From Verrucomicrobiota bacterium (GTDB lineage Bacteria; Verrucomicrobiota; Verrucomicrobiia; Verrucomicrobiales; Akkermansiaceae), in assembly GCA_017301995.1 (NCBI GenBank), contig JAFLEH010000028.1, forward strand, positions 39,526 through 103,525: a stretch of DNA of 64,000 bases. Direction: 5' to 3'. A program made the position numbers and the translations under genes. The notes under the pieces are model-generated. The model was not told the DNA's origin and made no database searches. It saw nothing but the letters and a program-made list of their open reading frames with translations. The first letter of the stretch is position 1. Every line of letters starts with the position of its first letter. Positions 53,822 through 60,820 of the stretch are shown piece after piece.

Positions 53822-54147
53822 CTTTCGTTTGCTGACAGAATGACGAAGGTAAAAACAATCCCAAGACCGAGAATGAGATTGAAGACTGTTGAAACAACAA
53901 ACTTTTGGGGTCTCTCAGATTGATGTGATCCGCGATTTCCAGGACTCAGGTTCTGCCATAGATAACGGCTTCGACATTGAGCCACTCCCGTTGCGATGAA
54001 AGGAATGCCCAGACCTGACGCCACAAGATAGTCGTAGTGTTCGTTTTGTGGTGACTGCCACCATTGAGTGTAAGCGAATGCGAAACCGAACCACAGCATG
54101 GTTGGTGTGAAGACCACCCATGTGTTGCTTTTCGGTGCCGATTTCAT
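53716..54147 (-). CDS. Cassette 17 gene: small membrane protein with attC-encoded tail
   Basis: 143 residues with about three transmembrane helices (TPTMLWFGFAFAYTQWW, YLVASGLGIPFIATGVA, VFNLILGLGIVFTFVILS). From residue ~109 onward the sequence (NKASLSTPAPPRVQSVMT and on) is encoded by attC 17. The same tail, NKAALSTPAPLRVQSVM, ends the protein of cassette 1. The first part is the true cassette gene. Function unknown. Confidence 0.68.
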   Translation of the reverse strand: MKSAPKSNTWVVFTPTMLWFGFAFAYTQWWQSPQNEHYDYLVASGLGIPFIATGVAQCRSRYLWQNLSPGNRGSHQSERPQKFVVSTVFNLILGLGIVFTFVILSANERANKASLSTPAPPRVQSVMTIPPSTHSRSVAPSQA

Positions 54148-54203
54148 CTAGTCTTCTTTGAGCGATTGAGGTAGGGACACCGGTTACCCGGTGCCCCCCT
54201 CGC

Positions 54204-54237
54204 AGATCCCGGCGTGCGGAATTCCCGCACCGGGCTC
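54204..54237 (-). ncRNA. Group II intron domain V
   Basis: 34-nt hairpin, the canonical domain V length, starting GAGCCCGGTGCGG and closing CCGCACGCCGGGATCT. It has the AGC catalytic triad near its 5' end and a two-nucleotide CG bulge position. Domain VI follows directly. Confidence 0.82.
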
Positions 54238-54802
54238 CTCAGGATAGCGCGCACGCGGAACCGGCTCAGGCACAGAGTGCCAGAACCGGTCCCCATTGCA
54301 AGCAGGGAGTTTGACACCATTCGAGCGGGAGTATTCGTGTCCCGAGGTGATACCTGTGCTTGCGTTGCTTCCTGTCCACCCCTTTGCCGTGCTCGCACCG
54401 GCGAAGCGATGCGAAGCCGTGTGACCGGCGCTACCGTCTCTGACTACTATGGATGGATCTGACTCCCGGATTGTCCGACTGGCGTCTTCTTTGGGTCGAT
54501 CGCCAATGGCCTCCGGCCACCTTGCGGCAGCCGAAGGGGCACATTCCGGGCCTCCCGAGTTCAAGGTGCCGACTGTGGAAAATCGGTTCATCTTTTCGCT
54601 TCTCTTCACACATGCCACGACCTGTGACGACCCCGGTGGAATCTGTGGCACTTGCCATTTCGCGCCATTCATTGCTGGGTTCTCCATAACGTTACTGGAT
54701 CTCCTTCCACACGTCACTATTACGGGGCTGCATTAGTCTTCGGGCGGGTGCGAACCGCCCTGTGGCCTGCGTGATTCCCTGTGTACGCTTCAATCATGCT
54801 GT

Positions 54803-54955
54803 TTGCCCGCAGATTGGAAGGAAGTCAGGCGGGCTATCTCCGCTTCGCTCCGGTTGCCCGCAGATTGGAAGGAAGTCAGGCGGGCTATCTCCGCTTCGCT
54901 CCGGTTGCCCGCAGATTGGAAGGAAGTCAGGCGGGCTATCTCCGCTTCGCTCCGG
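54803..54955. repeat. Three perfect 51-bp tandem repeats inside the group II intron
   Basis: The unit beginning TTGCCCGCAGATTGGAAGG and ending CGCTTCGCTCCGG is present three times without a mismatch and without spacers. It lies in the domain I part of the intron (minus strand GGAGCGAAGCGGAGATAGCC). A triplication here would probably distort domain I. Confidence 0.95.
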
Positions 54956-55127
54956 TTCCCCATCCATCGGCCTCCCAGGCAGCCTCCGGGTTCATGTTGT
55001 TCACGCGGTGCCTCCCGCGAAGTTCCAATGGGTTAGCTAACATAACTGCAACACTCGGTAATGACTACTGGCTAGGTTTTGTCATATCTGGTCTTTCACC
55101 ATATAAGAAGCGCCTTGCTTAGCTCGG

Positions 55128-55217
55128 CGCACAACGTTAAATGTGGAGGCACCGGCGGATCAATCTCCGATTCAACTAGCGACGTTATCGCCGGTTGCCT
55201 CGCATGACTTGTTCGGT
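55128..55217 (-). other. attC site 16, split by the group II intron
   Basis: Arms GTGGAGGCACCGGCG (left) and CGCCGGTTGCCTCGCATGAC (right) pair. The right box is TTGTTCGGT (55209-55217). The left box is interrupted: AACG follows the intron end at 55132, and its GAGCG half lies at 54160-54164. The site is of the same subtype as attC 7 (shared CTCCGATTCAACTAG loop). Confidence 0.85.
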
Positions 55218-55576
55218 GTTGTCGAAATCTCCAATTCTAGATCGTCCACATTCTGTGGCGAATACATCTCAAAAACTTCCAGAAGCTTTCGAGTTCGATA
55301 GATTCTCGTGAAAAGGTAGCAAAGGGCCATAAGCATGAATACACCAAAAATCATCGCTGGAACTCTTAGAGCACCGGACATATCCAATATACGTCCTCTC
55401 GAAGGAATGAAAAATATCACAACCAAGAATAGAAGGCTAATACAACCTTGCTCGCGACGCCTCAACATTTGCTGGTCAGAAATTGCGTCTCCAAACCACT
55501 CTATACGGCGAGCATGAACCTTGCGCAAGATAGCTATTCGCTCGACGAGGAGATCTTTCGATATGGTTGAATTCAT
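55172..55576 (-). CDS. Cassette 16 gene: small two-helix membrane protein
   Basis: 134 residues. A basic helical N-terminus (DLLVERIAILRKVHARRIEW) is followed by two transmembrane helices (CISLLFLVVIFFIPSRG and RVPAMIFGVFMLMALCYLF). The last ~15 residues (TTPNKSCEATGDNVAS) are encoded by attC 16. It starts 11 nt from the box of attC 15, the usual place for a cassette gene. No known family. Confidence 0.68.
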   Translation of the reverse strand: MNSTISKDLLVERIAILRKVHARRIEWFGDAISDQQMLRRREQGCISLLFLVVIFFIPSRGRILDMSGALRVPAMIFGVFMLMALCYLFTRIYRTRKLLEVFEMYSPQNVDDLELEISTTPNKSCEATGDNVAS

Positions 55577-55587
55577 AATATTCTTTC

Positions 55588-55709
55588 ACCGAACGACGAG
55601 CCCACCTAACCGCTGCCGTGAACGCCACTCCGCTACACCCTGAACTCCCTGGCCTCCCTCCCGCTGAACTGCGGGGCTGGCAGCGGTTAGGTGCGGCGGC
55701 TTGTTCTGT
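55588..55709 (-). other. attC site 15
   Basis: Left box ACCGAAC (55588-55594), right box GTTCTGT (55703-55709). Arms CCCACCTAACCGCTGCC and GGCAGCGGTTAGGTGCGG pair over 14 bases. The right end GCGGCGGCTTGTTC is shared with attC 13. Confidence 0.85.
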
Positions 55710-56196
55710 GGCTCGTGTGAATCCGAACGACATCTGGATGACCCCCGATGACATCGCCGCTGATATGGTGAATCACTTCGGGGCAACTGGCCGCCGCCTC
55801 GAACCCTGCAAAGGTGATGGCGCATTCGTCCGCGCAATGCCTGGCTGTGACTGGTGCGAGCTGAGAGAGGGGCGCGACTTCTTCGCATGGAAAGCTCCCG
55901 TGGATTGGATCGTCTCGAATCCGCCTTACAGCATCTTCACGGAGTTCCACGCGCACGCGATGACGGTAGCTGAAAACATCGTGTGGCTGATCCCACTCCA
56001 CAAACCATTCGGAAGCTGGCCGCGTATGTCGGAGCTTCGGAAATGGGGATGGATGAAGGAAATCAGGATCTACGGACGGAGCCGCGACTACGGGCTCGAC
56101 GTGGGATTCGTGTGCGGCGCGATCCACTTCCAGCGCGGATGGCAAGGCGACACCGCATGGTCATTTTATCCACAGAACGCTCAAATCCACCGATGA
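55708..56196 (+). CDS. Cassette 15 gene (reversed): adenine-type DNA methyltransferase-like protein
   Basis: About 162 residues if started at GTG 55708 just after the attC box; GTG 55717 or ATG 55738 are alternatives, and open frame further up is attC 15. Motif I is LEPCKGDGAFV and motif IV is SNPPYSIF, the NPPY of N6-adenine or exocyclic-amine methyltransferases. The chain is short and lacks a target-recognition domain, resembling phage and cassette-borne orphan enzymes. It runs against the array direction. Its last codons (from residue AQIHR to the stop) lie in the neighbouring attC 14, so its stop is supplied by the next cassette. Confidence 0.75.
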   Translation: MARVNPNDIWMTPDDIAADMVNHFGATGRRLEPCKGDGAFVRAMPGCDWCELREGRDFFAWKAPVDWIVSNPPYSIFTEFHAHAMTVAENIVWLIPLHKPFGSWPRMSELRKWGWMKEIRIYGRSRDYGLDVGFVCGAIHFQRGWQGDTAWSFYPQNAQIHR

Positions 56197-56268
56197 CCGG
56201 CGATTGGGCTGCGGTTGGAATTGCGGTTGTTGGGCTTAGCGGTCATTCGGTGGGATGTCTTGTTCGCC
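56172..56268 (-). other. attC site 14
   Basis: Left box ACAGAAC (56172-56178), right box GTTCGCC (56262-56268). Arms ATCCACCGATGACC and GGTCATTCGGTGGGAT pair. The loop contains the palindromic TTGGGCTGCGGTTGGAATT region. Confidence 0.85.
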
Positions 56269-56286
56269 TTTTGCTTGCGCGGCCAG

Positions 56287-56703
56287 TTAGCGTTGCGCGT
56301 CGGTATCGGTAATGCGCTCGGGCATACCACGGATGGATGTCCAATACTCTTCTCGAACATCGTCATCAACGATGATAGGAAGTCTCTCGCCATACAGCCG
56401 ATCACCACCCTTCTTCTTTGCTCCCGAAATCCAGTATTCCTCACCTGTGGCGTCATCGCAGTAGTTGGACTTGAAGCCGCCACCTACAATTCGCCGGAAG
56501 ACCTGATCTCGATAGAAGATCGTCCGTCCCGACTTATTGAAAGTGACACGGCCGATGCGAGCATCACCAGTCAACGACCCGGCCTTGCGCTCAATATACA
56601 TGATGCGAGTTCTGGTGCCAACTCGCATCGGAGAGTGAACCTTGCCCGCAGACTTAATAGTCTCCTGGATTACCGTCCTCATTCGCATTTCCTTGGCTGT
56701 CAT
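56287..56703 (-). CDS. Cassette 14 gene: hypothetical protein
   Basis: 138 residues from ATG 56703 (ATG 56688 also possible). Basic N-terminus, then ARIGRVTFNKSGRTIFYRDQ, EEYWISGAKKKGGDRLYGER and IIVDDDVREEYWTSIRG. This WISG-KKxGxDRL-VDDDVREEYW layout recurs in small uncharacterised bacterial proteins; no function is known. No signal peptide or membrane segment. It ends 19 bp to the right of attC 14. Confidence 0.65.
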   Translation of the reverse strand: MTAKEMRMRTVIQETIKSAGKVHSPMRVGTRTRIMYIERKAGSLTGDARIGRVTFNKSGRTIFYRDQVFRRIVGGGFKSNYCDDATGEEYWISGAKKKGGDRLYGERLPIIVDDDVREEYWTSIRGMPERITDTDAQR

Positions 56704-56726
56704 GACCGGTTAGTGTTGTTTGCTGA

Positions 56727-56820
56727 GGCGAACGCCACAGCCCATCTACGGGCGACCAAGGAAAGCCCCTGAATTGAAATTGAGACGTTGAAGCCCGTTA
56801 GATGCGGCGGCTTGTTCAGC
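56727..56820 (-). other. attC site 13
   Basis: Left box GGCGAAC (56727-56733), right box GTTCAGC (56814-56820). Arms GCCACAGCCCATCTACGGGC and GCCCGTTAGATGCGGCGGC pair with a few bulges. Confidence 0.85.
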
Positions 56821-56849
56821 GTCTTCCGAATCACCAACCAAACACCAAT

Positions 56850-57110
56850 ATGCCATACGACTACCAAGAACAGAAATCCGCCATCTTCAGTGAGGCGGGA
56901 CAACGTATGTTTCTCAAGATCCGCGACCACACCAAGGAGCTGCTGGCGAAGGCTGGCGCGGCCCGATGCCAAGAAATGATGGCCGGAGCGGGTGGCGGCG
57001 ACTCATGGAACATGCTCGCGTGCGTGGATCGCCTCGTCGAACTCGGAGAGATCCGGGAAATCCCACAGGAACGATGCGCCGGACAGGATCGCGTCTTCGT
57101 CCTCCGCTGA
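56850..57110 (+). CDS. Cassette 13 gene (reversed): small hypothetical protein
   Basis: 86 residues from the ATG at 56850, about 30 nt after the attC 13 box. Helical N-terminal half (MFLKIRDHTKELLAKAGAAR), then a Gly/Ala turn (MMAGAGGGDSWNMLACVDRL) and a C-terminal RVFVLR strand. The whole could be a small winged-helix-like domain (DRLVELGEIREIPQE), but this is weak. It is one of five cassette genes on the plus strand and the only one whose stop (57108-57110) falls in its own cassette, right at the box of attC 12. Confidence 0.62.
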   Translation: MPYDYQEQKSAIFSEAGQRMFLKIRDHTKELLAKAGAARCQEMMAGAGGGDSWNMLACVDRLVELGEIREIPQERCAGQDRVFVLR

Positions 57111-57229
57111 ACGCCTAGCTGTGGCACGGCAGCCGATAGCGCGTGCCGATACAACGCAAATATATGAAACTACCAGAAACACACCAACGGAACGGCGGGC
57201 TGCCGTTGTCCACCAGCGACTTGTTAGCG
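57106..57229 (-). other. attC site 12
   Basis: Left box GCTGAAC (57106-57112), right box GTTAGCG (57223-57229). Arms AGCTGTGGCACGGCAGCC and GGGCTGCCGTTGTCCACCAGC pair. This is one of two sites with the classical GTTAG right end. Confidence 0.83.
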
Positions 57230-57526
57230 GATCTTCGTTCGCGGATTGAAGCCTGCAAAAAGGAAGAAACCCGACTTCGGGAAACGCTCGCCGCCACTGC
57301 GAAAACCCGTGAGGATCTTGAAATCAAAACGGTAGAGGTGGAGCACGGCATCACCATCGGAACCGTTGTAATCAGCCGCGATGGCGTGGAGCATCGAGTA
57401 ACCGCTATCTCCGCATCATGGAGCAGGCCGTGGCTCAAGGGAAATCCCCGAAAGAAGGACGGGACATGGGGGGCGGCTGAACACCATCTTTGCGGCGACT
57501 GGAAGGTTTCTCCCGCTAACGTTTGA
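57221..57526 (+). CDS. Cassette 12 gene (reversed): small hypothetical protein with coiled coil
   Basis: About 101 residues if started at TTG 57221 at the attC edge; an ATG at 57143 would start inside attC 12 and is less likely. A charged helix (LRSRIEACKKEETRLRETLA) precedes a small beta domain (GITIGTVVISRDGVEHRVTAI, GTWGAAEHHLCGDW). The ordering suggests a short dimeric protein. Only its last residue and the stop codon (GTT-TGA) come from the next attC. No known family. Confidence 0.55.
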   Translation: MLADLRSRIEACKKEETRLRETLAATAKTREDLEIKTVEVEHGITIGTVVISRDGVEHRVTAISASWSRPWLKGNPRKKDGTWGAAEHHLCGDWKVSPANV

Positions 57527-57608
57527 GTGCTCCTACGGGAGCGATTGTATGGAGAAAGGAATGAGATTGAGGTGCTTATGGCCCGTTAGGAGGCACGACT
57601 TGTTCGCG
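57514..57608 (-). other. attC site 11
   Basis: Left box CGCTAAC (57514-57520), right box GTTCGCG (57602-57608). Arms GTGCTCCTACGGG and CCCGTTAGGAGGCAC pair. Confidence 0.85.
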
Positions 57609-57612
57609 TCTT

Positions 57613-58170
57613 TTAATGTTTGAAGACGGCTCGCGCCAACGCAGCCGCAAGGGCAGACCCGCTGACAGTCAGTGCAATGCGAATCAGGTTCCGAGTGGAG
57701 ATAGCCTCCATGGTAATCGACTCAAAATCTCCCACGCTCATGTCATGCGAGATTCCATCAAATTGAACCTCCGGGCAGTATTCTCGAATATGCCTGAACA
57801 TCGCAACAAGTCCCGGCTTTGAGAATGGCTTTACAATGAAGGCTAGCGGTGTCCCGGCGTCCTTCCGCATCAAGGTTACCGTTGGAGCGGGATTAGCGCT
57901 CATCGTAACACGCTTCACCTGCGAGATATCGATCTCTGCCCGCTTGAAAAGAGATCGATAGATCAAGCGATTCGTGCCAAGTTCAACAGAAGGTGAGCAC
58001 ACCCAATAGACTGCTCCAGCATAAAGAGCAATGAGACCTAGTGCCTCGGGAATCTGTTGTCCACGGACAATCAGCAGAACTCCGAGAAGGAGTGCTGGAG
58101 AAAAGAGCACCGAGAAGATGATCACGGTCGCTGGAGCTGCTCGTATTAGGCGTGGAGCATCTGAGTTCAT
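57613..58170 (-). CDS. Cassette 11 gene: two-helix membrane protein, PH-like
   Basis: 185 residues from ATG 58170. Two adjacent transmembrane helices (ATVIIFSVLFSPALLLGVLL and ALGLIALYAGAVYWVC) are followed by a beta domain (VELGTNRLIYRSLFKRAEID, VKRVTMSANPAPTVTLM) and a C-terminal hydrophobic helix. The helix pair followed by a strand-rich LIYRSLFKR region resembles bacterial PH-domain membrane proteins, but this is a loose match. It ends 5 bp from attC 11. Confidence 0.6.
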   Translation of the reverse strand: MNSDAPRLIRAAPATVIIFSVLFSPALLLGVLLIVRGQQIPEALGLIALYAGAVYWVCSPSVELGTNRLIYRSLFKRAEIDISQVKRVTMSANPAPTVTLMRKDAGTPLAFIVKPFSKPGLVAMFRHIREYCPEVQFDGISHDMSVGDFESITMEAISTRNLIRIALTVSGSALAAALARAVFKH

Positions 58171-58184
58171 ATGGCTTGTTTTCT

Positions 58185-58282
58185 CGCGAACGATCAAATC
58201 CACCCATGACTGCCCGCCCTGACGCTTCGATTCCGCCCCAAACTGCCGCCGGGCAGTCATTGGGTGCGATGCCTTGTTCTGC
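58185..58282 (-). other. attC site 10
   Basis: Left box CGCGAAC (58185-58191), right box GTTCTGC (58276-58282). Arms ATCCACCCATGACTGCCCG and CGGGCAGTCATTGGGTGCGAT pair. The right arm also contains the in-frame ATG of the reversed gene of this cassette. Confidence 0.87.
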
Positions 58283-58781
58283 TTTGGTGCTCGATGCCTG
58301 TTGCGGCCCTCGCATGATGTGGTTCGACAATGCCGACGCCCGCGCAATCTACATGGATCGCCGCGAGCAAGTAGTGAAAGGCGCATGGGGGCCAGCCTCC
58401 GCAGGAAGGAAAGACGTGATAATCAAACCCGACTTGCTGGCGAGCTTCACTGAAATGCCGTTCGCGGATGAGACGTTCTTCCATGTCGTCTTCGATCCTC
58501 CGCACATTCAAAGGATGGAGGCAACCGGGAAAGTCTCGCAGACATTCGGGGTGCTGGCTCCGGGGTGGGAAGAAATGCTCCGCGCCGGATTCTCTGAGTG
58601 CTTCCGGGTGCTCAAGCCGGGCGGGACGCTCATCTTCAAATGGTGTGAGGTGGAGGTGCCGCTGGCTCGCGTGCTGGCACTGACACCGGAAAAACCGCTC
58701 TACGGTCACCGGAGCGGAAAGAAAGCTCAGACGCATTGGGTGGCATTCTTGAAGCAGAACGTCGAGTCCTCCTACGCCTGA
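58269..58781 (+). CDS. Cassette 10 gene (reversed): class I SAM-dependent methyltransferase
   Basis: 170 residues from ATG 58269, which lies inside attC 10; GTG 58287 (giving MLDACCG) is the first start in the cassette body. Motif I is LDACCGPRMMWFDN and motif IV is VVFDPPH; then SECFRVLKPGGTLIFKWC, the post-IV strand-turn of this group, and ALTPEKPLYGHRSGK. It is a compact Rossmann methyltransferase of the kind carried by phages; substrate unknown. It is about half identical to the cassette 4 protein. The last residues VESSYA and the stop come from attC 9 of the adjacent cassette. Confidence 0.82.
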   Translation: MPCSALVLDACCGPRMMWFDNADARAIYMDRREQVVKGAWGPASAGRKDVIIKPDLLASFTEMPFADETFFHVVFDPPHIQRMEATGKVSQTFGVLAPGWEEMLRAGFSECFRVLKPGGTLIFKWCEVEVPLARVLALTPEKPLYGHRSGKKAQTHWVAFLKQNVESSYA

Positions 58782-58877
58782 CCGGGGGCGAGGGTGGAAC
58801 ACGGGGTTGAGGTTGTAGCGGTCATGGCGGCTGGAACTGGAGGCGGGTCAGGCGTTAGGAGGGACGTCTTGTTCGCC
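58754..58877 (-). other. attC site 9
   Basis: Left box GCAGAAC (58754-58760), right box GTTCGCC (58871-58877). Arms GTCCTCCTACGCCTGACC and GGTCAGGCGTTAGGAGGGAC pair almost completely. It differs from attC 5 at only about five positions in the aligned ~117. Confidence 0.9.
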
Positions 58878-59267
58878 TTTGTTCTTGATTTCTGGGACGT
58901 CAAAAGTCTCAGCGGTGTCGAACGACAGATCGAGGCGGACGATGAACGGATGAAGCTGCACTGGCAGGTCATGAAGCTTCAGCGAACCAGCACCACGAGA
59001 GGATTGCGAGCGTCGGTAGGGACCGGCATGAAGTGTCCAATCGTAAACGAACACTGGGACGGAGCCGGTGTAGGTCAGGAGATCAGCCCAGCCGGGAATC
59101 TCGGCTAGATCCTCGATGCTCTCGATGATTCTCGCGTGATGGTCTCGCTGCTCCAAGATGCCACCAGGAATGGACCCGTATCCCGCAGTCGTGAAGATTC
59201 CAATCCGGTCCGCCTGATCGGCCGCAACCCAATCAAACTCCGTGCCGACCATGTCGTCTCTTCTCAT
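58848..59267 (-). CDS. Cassette 9 gene: hypothetical protein
   Basis: 139 residues from ATG 59267. Starts VGTEFDWVAADQADRIGIFT followed by TAGYGSIP, a pattern typical of a family of small uncharacterised bacterial proteins with a DxD-type strand and a GYGPIP-like turn. It continues DLLTYTGSVPVFVYDWTLHA, GPYRRSQS. Cytoplasmic, no membrane segment. Its stop lies inside attC 9. A shorter frame (58772-58972) in another register reads through the attC and is not the gene. Confidence 0.68.
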   Translation of the reverse strand: MRRDDMVGTEFDWVAADQADRIGIFTTAGYGSIPGGILEQRDHHARIIESIEDLAEIPGWADLLTYTGSVPVFVYDWTLHAGPYRRSQSSRGAGSLKLHDLPVQLHPFIVRLDLSFDTAETFDVPEIKNKGEQDVPPNA

Positions 59268-59272
59268 TTTCT

Positions 59273-59366
59273 GGCGAACGATTGATGTGATGTCACCGCG
59301 TCATTGCGTAGAGTATGGAATGAAATTGGAGAGCTGATGGCGGTTGACATGCATGATTTGTTCGCA
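59273..59366 (-). other. attC site 8
   Basis: Left box GGCGAAC (59273-59279), right box GTTCGCA (59360-59366). Arms GATGTGATGTCACCGC and GCGGTTGACATGCATG pair with bulges. Confidence 0.82.
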
Positions 59367-59373
59367 TTGGTGT

Positions 59374-59694
59374 TTATCGACTGAGCGCCAACATCACGAT
59401 GAGAAATAGCGGCGCGATGAGAAGCAAAAACCAACCACTCCATCGCAAGAACACTGGGTGGGACCGTTCCTCGATAAACCTACCTCGTCCCCACATGATG
59501 CCAGTGTATGAAGCCATTGCATCGGGGAACCAAATGCACGCCATCGGGAGAATGTAGTAGGCAGCGGTCTTGAATGCCTGACCCATTCCATTCGTGTGGA
59601 AAGAAAGCCCGATCCAGACCGCATACACGATGCATGACGCGATCCGATGTGCTCTCTGATTCTTGTCGACCGCGTATTCTCCTTCAAGGTTCAT
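59374..59694 (-). CDS. Cassette 8 gene: small membrane protein
   Basis: 106 residues from ATG 59694 (ATG 59709 would add five residues and start in the attC box). Three hydrophobic helices: IASCIVYAVWIGLSFHTNG, AAYYILPMACIWFPDAMA and WSGWFLLLIAPLFLIVML. A charged loop (GRGRFIEERSHP) separates the last two. It ends 8 bp right of attC 8. No known family. Confidence 0.65.
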   Translation of the reverse strand: MNLEGEYAVDKNQRAHRIASCIVYAVWIGLSFHTNGMGQAFKTAAYYILPMACIWFPDAMASYTGIMWGRGRFIEERSHPVFLRWSGWFLLLIAPLFLIVMLALSR

Positions 59695-59708
59695 GGGCGG
59701 GAATATCA

Positions 59709-59796
59709 TGCGAACGATGAGTGGTGGCACCGGCGAGATCAAGCTCCGATTCAACTAGAGACGCTACCGCCGGTTGCCACTCACGCCTTGTTAGTG
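59709..59796 (-). other. attC site 7
   Basis: Left box TGCGAAC (59709-59715), right box GTTAGTG (59790-59796). Arms GAGTGGTGGCACCGGCG and CGCCGGTTGCCACTCACGCC pair. Same subtype as the intron-split attC 16. Confidence 0.88.
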
Positions 59797-60213
59797 CGCT
59801 TTGCTTTCTGCTGCTTTGGCTTCCTGCTTCTGGTGGAAGACATAAGCATTGACTCGCTCCAAGAGCAGATTGACTCGATCAATTGTCTCCGGGCTATCTC
59901 CAAGTGATTCACGTGTCCTGACACTCCAGTTCCGAATCTCTGAATTGCCAGGAAACTGCTTCCAAGTGAGATCAACGTGCCGCTCAACTCCGTCAGCGAG
60001 CAGCAAATTCCAAAAGTGTTTCTCGATACGATTCCCGGTCCAGACTTCTCCTTCAACTATTTCGGCCTTGGGGAACAGGATCTGAATCACACGGGAAGTT
60101 GAATAGCATTGCCCTAAAGCAGGGTTATTCTCCTCGAATGCCATCTGGTATGAAGTGCTCCGATCCCACGACGCTTCGAGGGCTTCGCGCATTAGGTCAA
60201 AATCGGTCTCCAT
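59791..60213 (-). CDS. Cassette 7 gene: YunG-like protein
   Basis: 140 residues from ATG 60213. The central sequence NPALGQCYSTSRVIQILFP, EIVEGEVWTGNRIEKHFWN and GVERHVDLTWKQFP follows the YunG family pattern: a GQC cysteine, an HxWN histidine and a late Asp, in the order seen in cysteine-protease-like folds. Whether it is enzymatically active is unknown. The stop TAA is part of the attC 7 box (CTAACAAGG on the minus strand). Confidence 0.75.
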   Translation of the reverse strand: METDFDLMREALEASWDRSTSYQMAFEENNPALGQCYSTSRVIQILFPKAEIVEGEVWTGNRIEKHFWNLLLADGVERHVDLTWKQFPGNSEIRNWSVRTRESLGDSPETIDRVNLLLERVNAYVFHQKQEAKAAESKAH

Positions 60214-60233
60214 GCGGGCGCAATTGCTTTTGT

Positions 60234-60357
60234 CCTAACGATTAAGTGTAGGCAACCCCGCCGAGAGAGCGGGTGGACGACACGGTGGATGTTCGAGTTA
60301 TGGTGAGCATGGAAACGGAAAGAGAAAGCGGGGGTTGCCTACCACGCCTTGTTCGCC
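60234..60357 (-). other. attC site 6
   Basis: Left box TCCTAAC (60234-60240), right box GTTCGCC (60351-60357). Arms GTGTAGGCAACCCC and GGGGTTGCCTACCAC pair perfectly over 13 bases. Confidence 0.9.
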
Positions 60358-60381
60358 CTTGGTTGGTTGCGGAGTCGGTCA

Positions 60382-60678
60382 TTATGGCGATGGATACCAG
60401 TCGGCGGCAGAAACGTCAAACTGTCGAGTAGCCTCGGCGACTGCCTCGGCCACGGACGAGTAAAGGCTGTCATTCTCGGTCTCCCAGTCGCTGTCACAGT
60501 AGAATAGATATGTCTCTGTCGAGTTCGGATATTGGGCTATGGCCAGTCCGTGGAACCACCGCTGCTCTGTGTCGCCGTGCCGCAGGATGATGCCGCCAGT
60601 GTAGCTATGCTTCGACGTGTCCAGCAGCACAGAACAAACGACTGTCGCTCCATCAATGATGTCTGGACAATTGGTCAC
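60382..60678 (-). CDS. Cassette 6 gene: small hypothetical protein
   Basis: 98 residues from a GTG at 60678; no better ATG exists. Beta-rich (VVCSVLLDTSKHSYTGGIIL, GDTEQRWFHGLAIAQYPNST, ETYLFYCDSDWETEND) followed by a helix (SVAEAVAEATRQFDVS). The pattern resembles small immunity-like or cassette proteins but no family is recognised. It ends 25 bp right of attC 6 and does not read into it. Confidence 0.66.
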   Translation of the reverse strand: MTNCPDIIDGATVVCSVLLDTSKHSYTGGIILRHGDTEQRWFHGLAIAQYPNSTETYLFYCDSDWETENDSLYSSVAEAVAEATRQFDVSAADWYPSP

Positions 60679-60696
60679 GGGATGAGTGCGAAGTTG

Positions 60697-60820
60697 GGCG
60701 AACGTCGAGTCCTCCTACGCCTGACCGAGGGCGAGGGTTGAACACGGGGTTAAGGTTGTAGCGGTCATGACGGCTGGAACTGGAGGCGGGTCAGGCGTTA
60801 GGAGGGACGCCTTGTTCGGC
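60697..60820 (-). other. attC site 5
   Basis: Left box GGCGAAC (60697-60703), right box GTTCGGC (60814-60820). Arms GTCCTCCTACGCCTGACC and GGTCAGGCGTTAGGAGGGAC pair. Near-copy of attC 9. Confidence 0.9.

Larger units (their letters stand above)
54165..55132 (-). mobile_element. ORF-less group II intron (968 nt) inserted in an attC site
   Basis: The minus strand begins with the consensus 5' end GTGCG (55132-55128), followed by TTATATGGTGAAAGACCAG as in bacterial group II domain I. It ends with domain V, exactly 34 nt (54237-54204: GAGC... with the AGC triad, closing ...GATCT), then domain VI (GGGGGGCACCGGGTAACCGG, ...CCCTACCTCAAT), finishing in the required AT. The stretch around 54510-54600 matches the leader that normally precedes the intron reverse transcriptase (frame STVGTLNSGGPECAPS), but no reverse transcriptase follows. 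Removing 54165-55132 joins GAGCG to AACGTT and restores a GCGAAC box. It is thus a deleted intron that would need a maturase in trans. Confidence 0.85.

Noticed and set aside
54184..54717. A 177-codon minus-strand frame
   Set aside because: It overlaps intron domains including domain V. Its sequence (STVGTLNSGGPECAPS) is the translated leader that precedes intron reverse transcriptases, not a protein.
54803..54955. Three 51-bp repeats considered as a CRISPR or as a coding repeat (RLEGSQAGYLRFAPV)
   Set aside because: No spacers between copies, and the frames are short, unsupported and inside a group II intron.
58772..58972. 66-codon minus-strand frame through attC 9
   Set aside because: It overlaps the better supported 139-residue frame at 58848-59267 and consists largely of attC; its interest is only that its tail resembles that of cassette 5.
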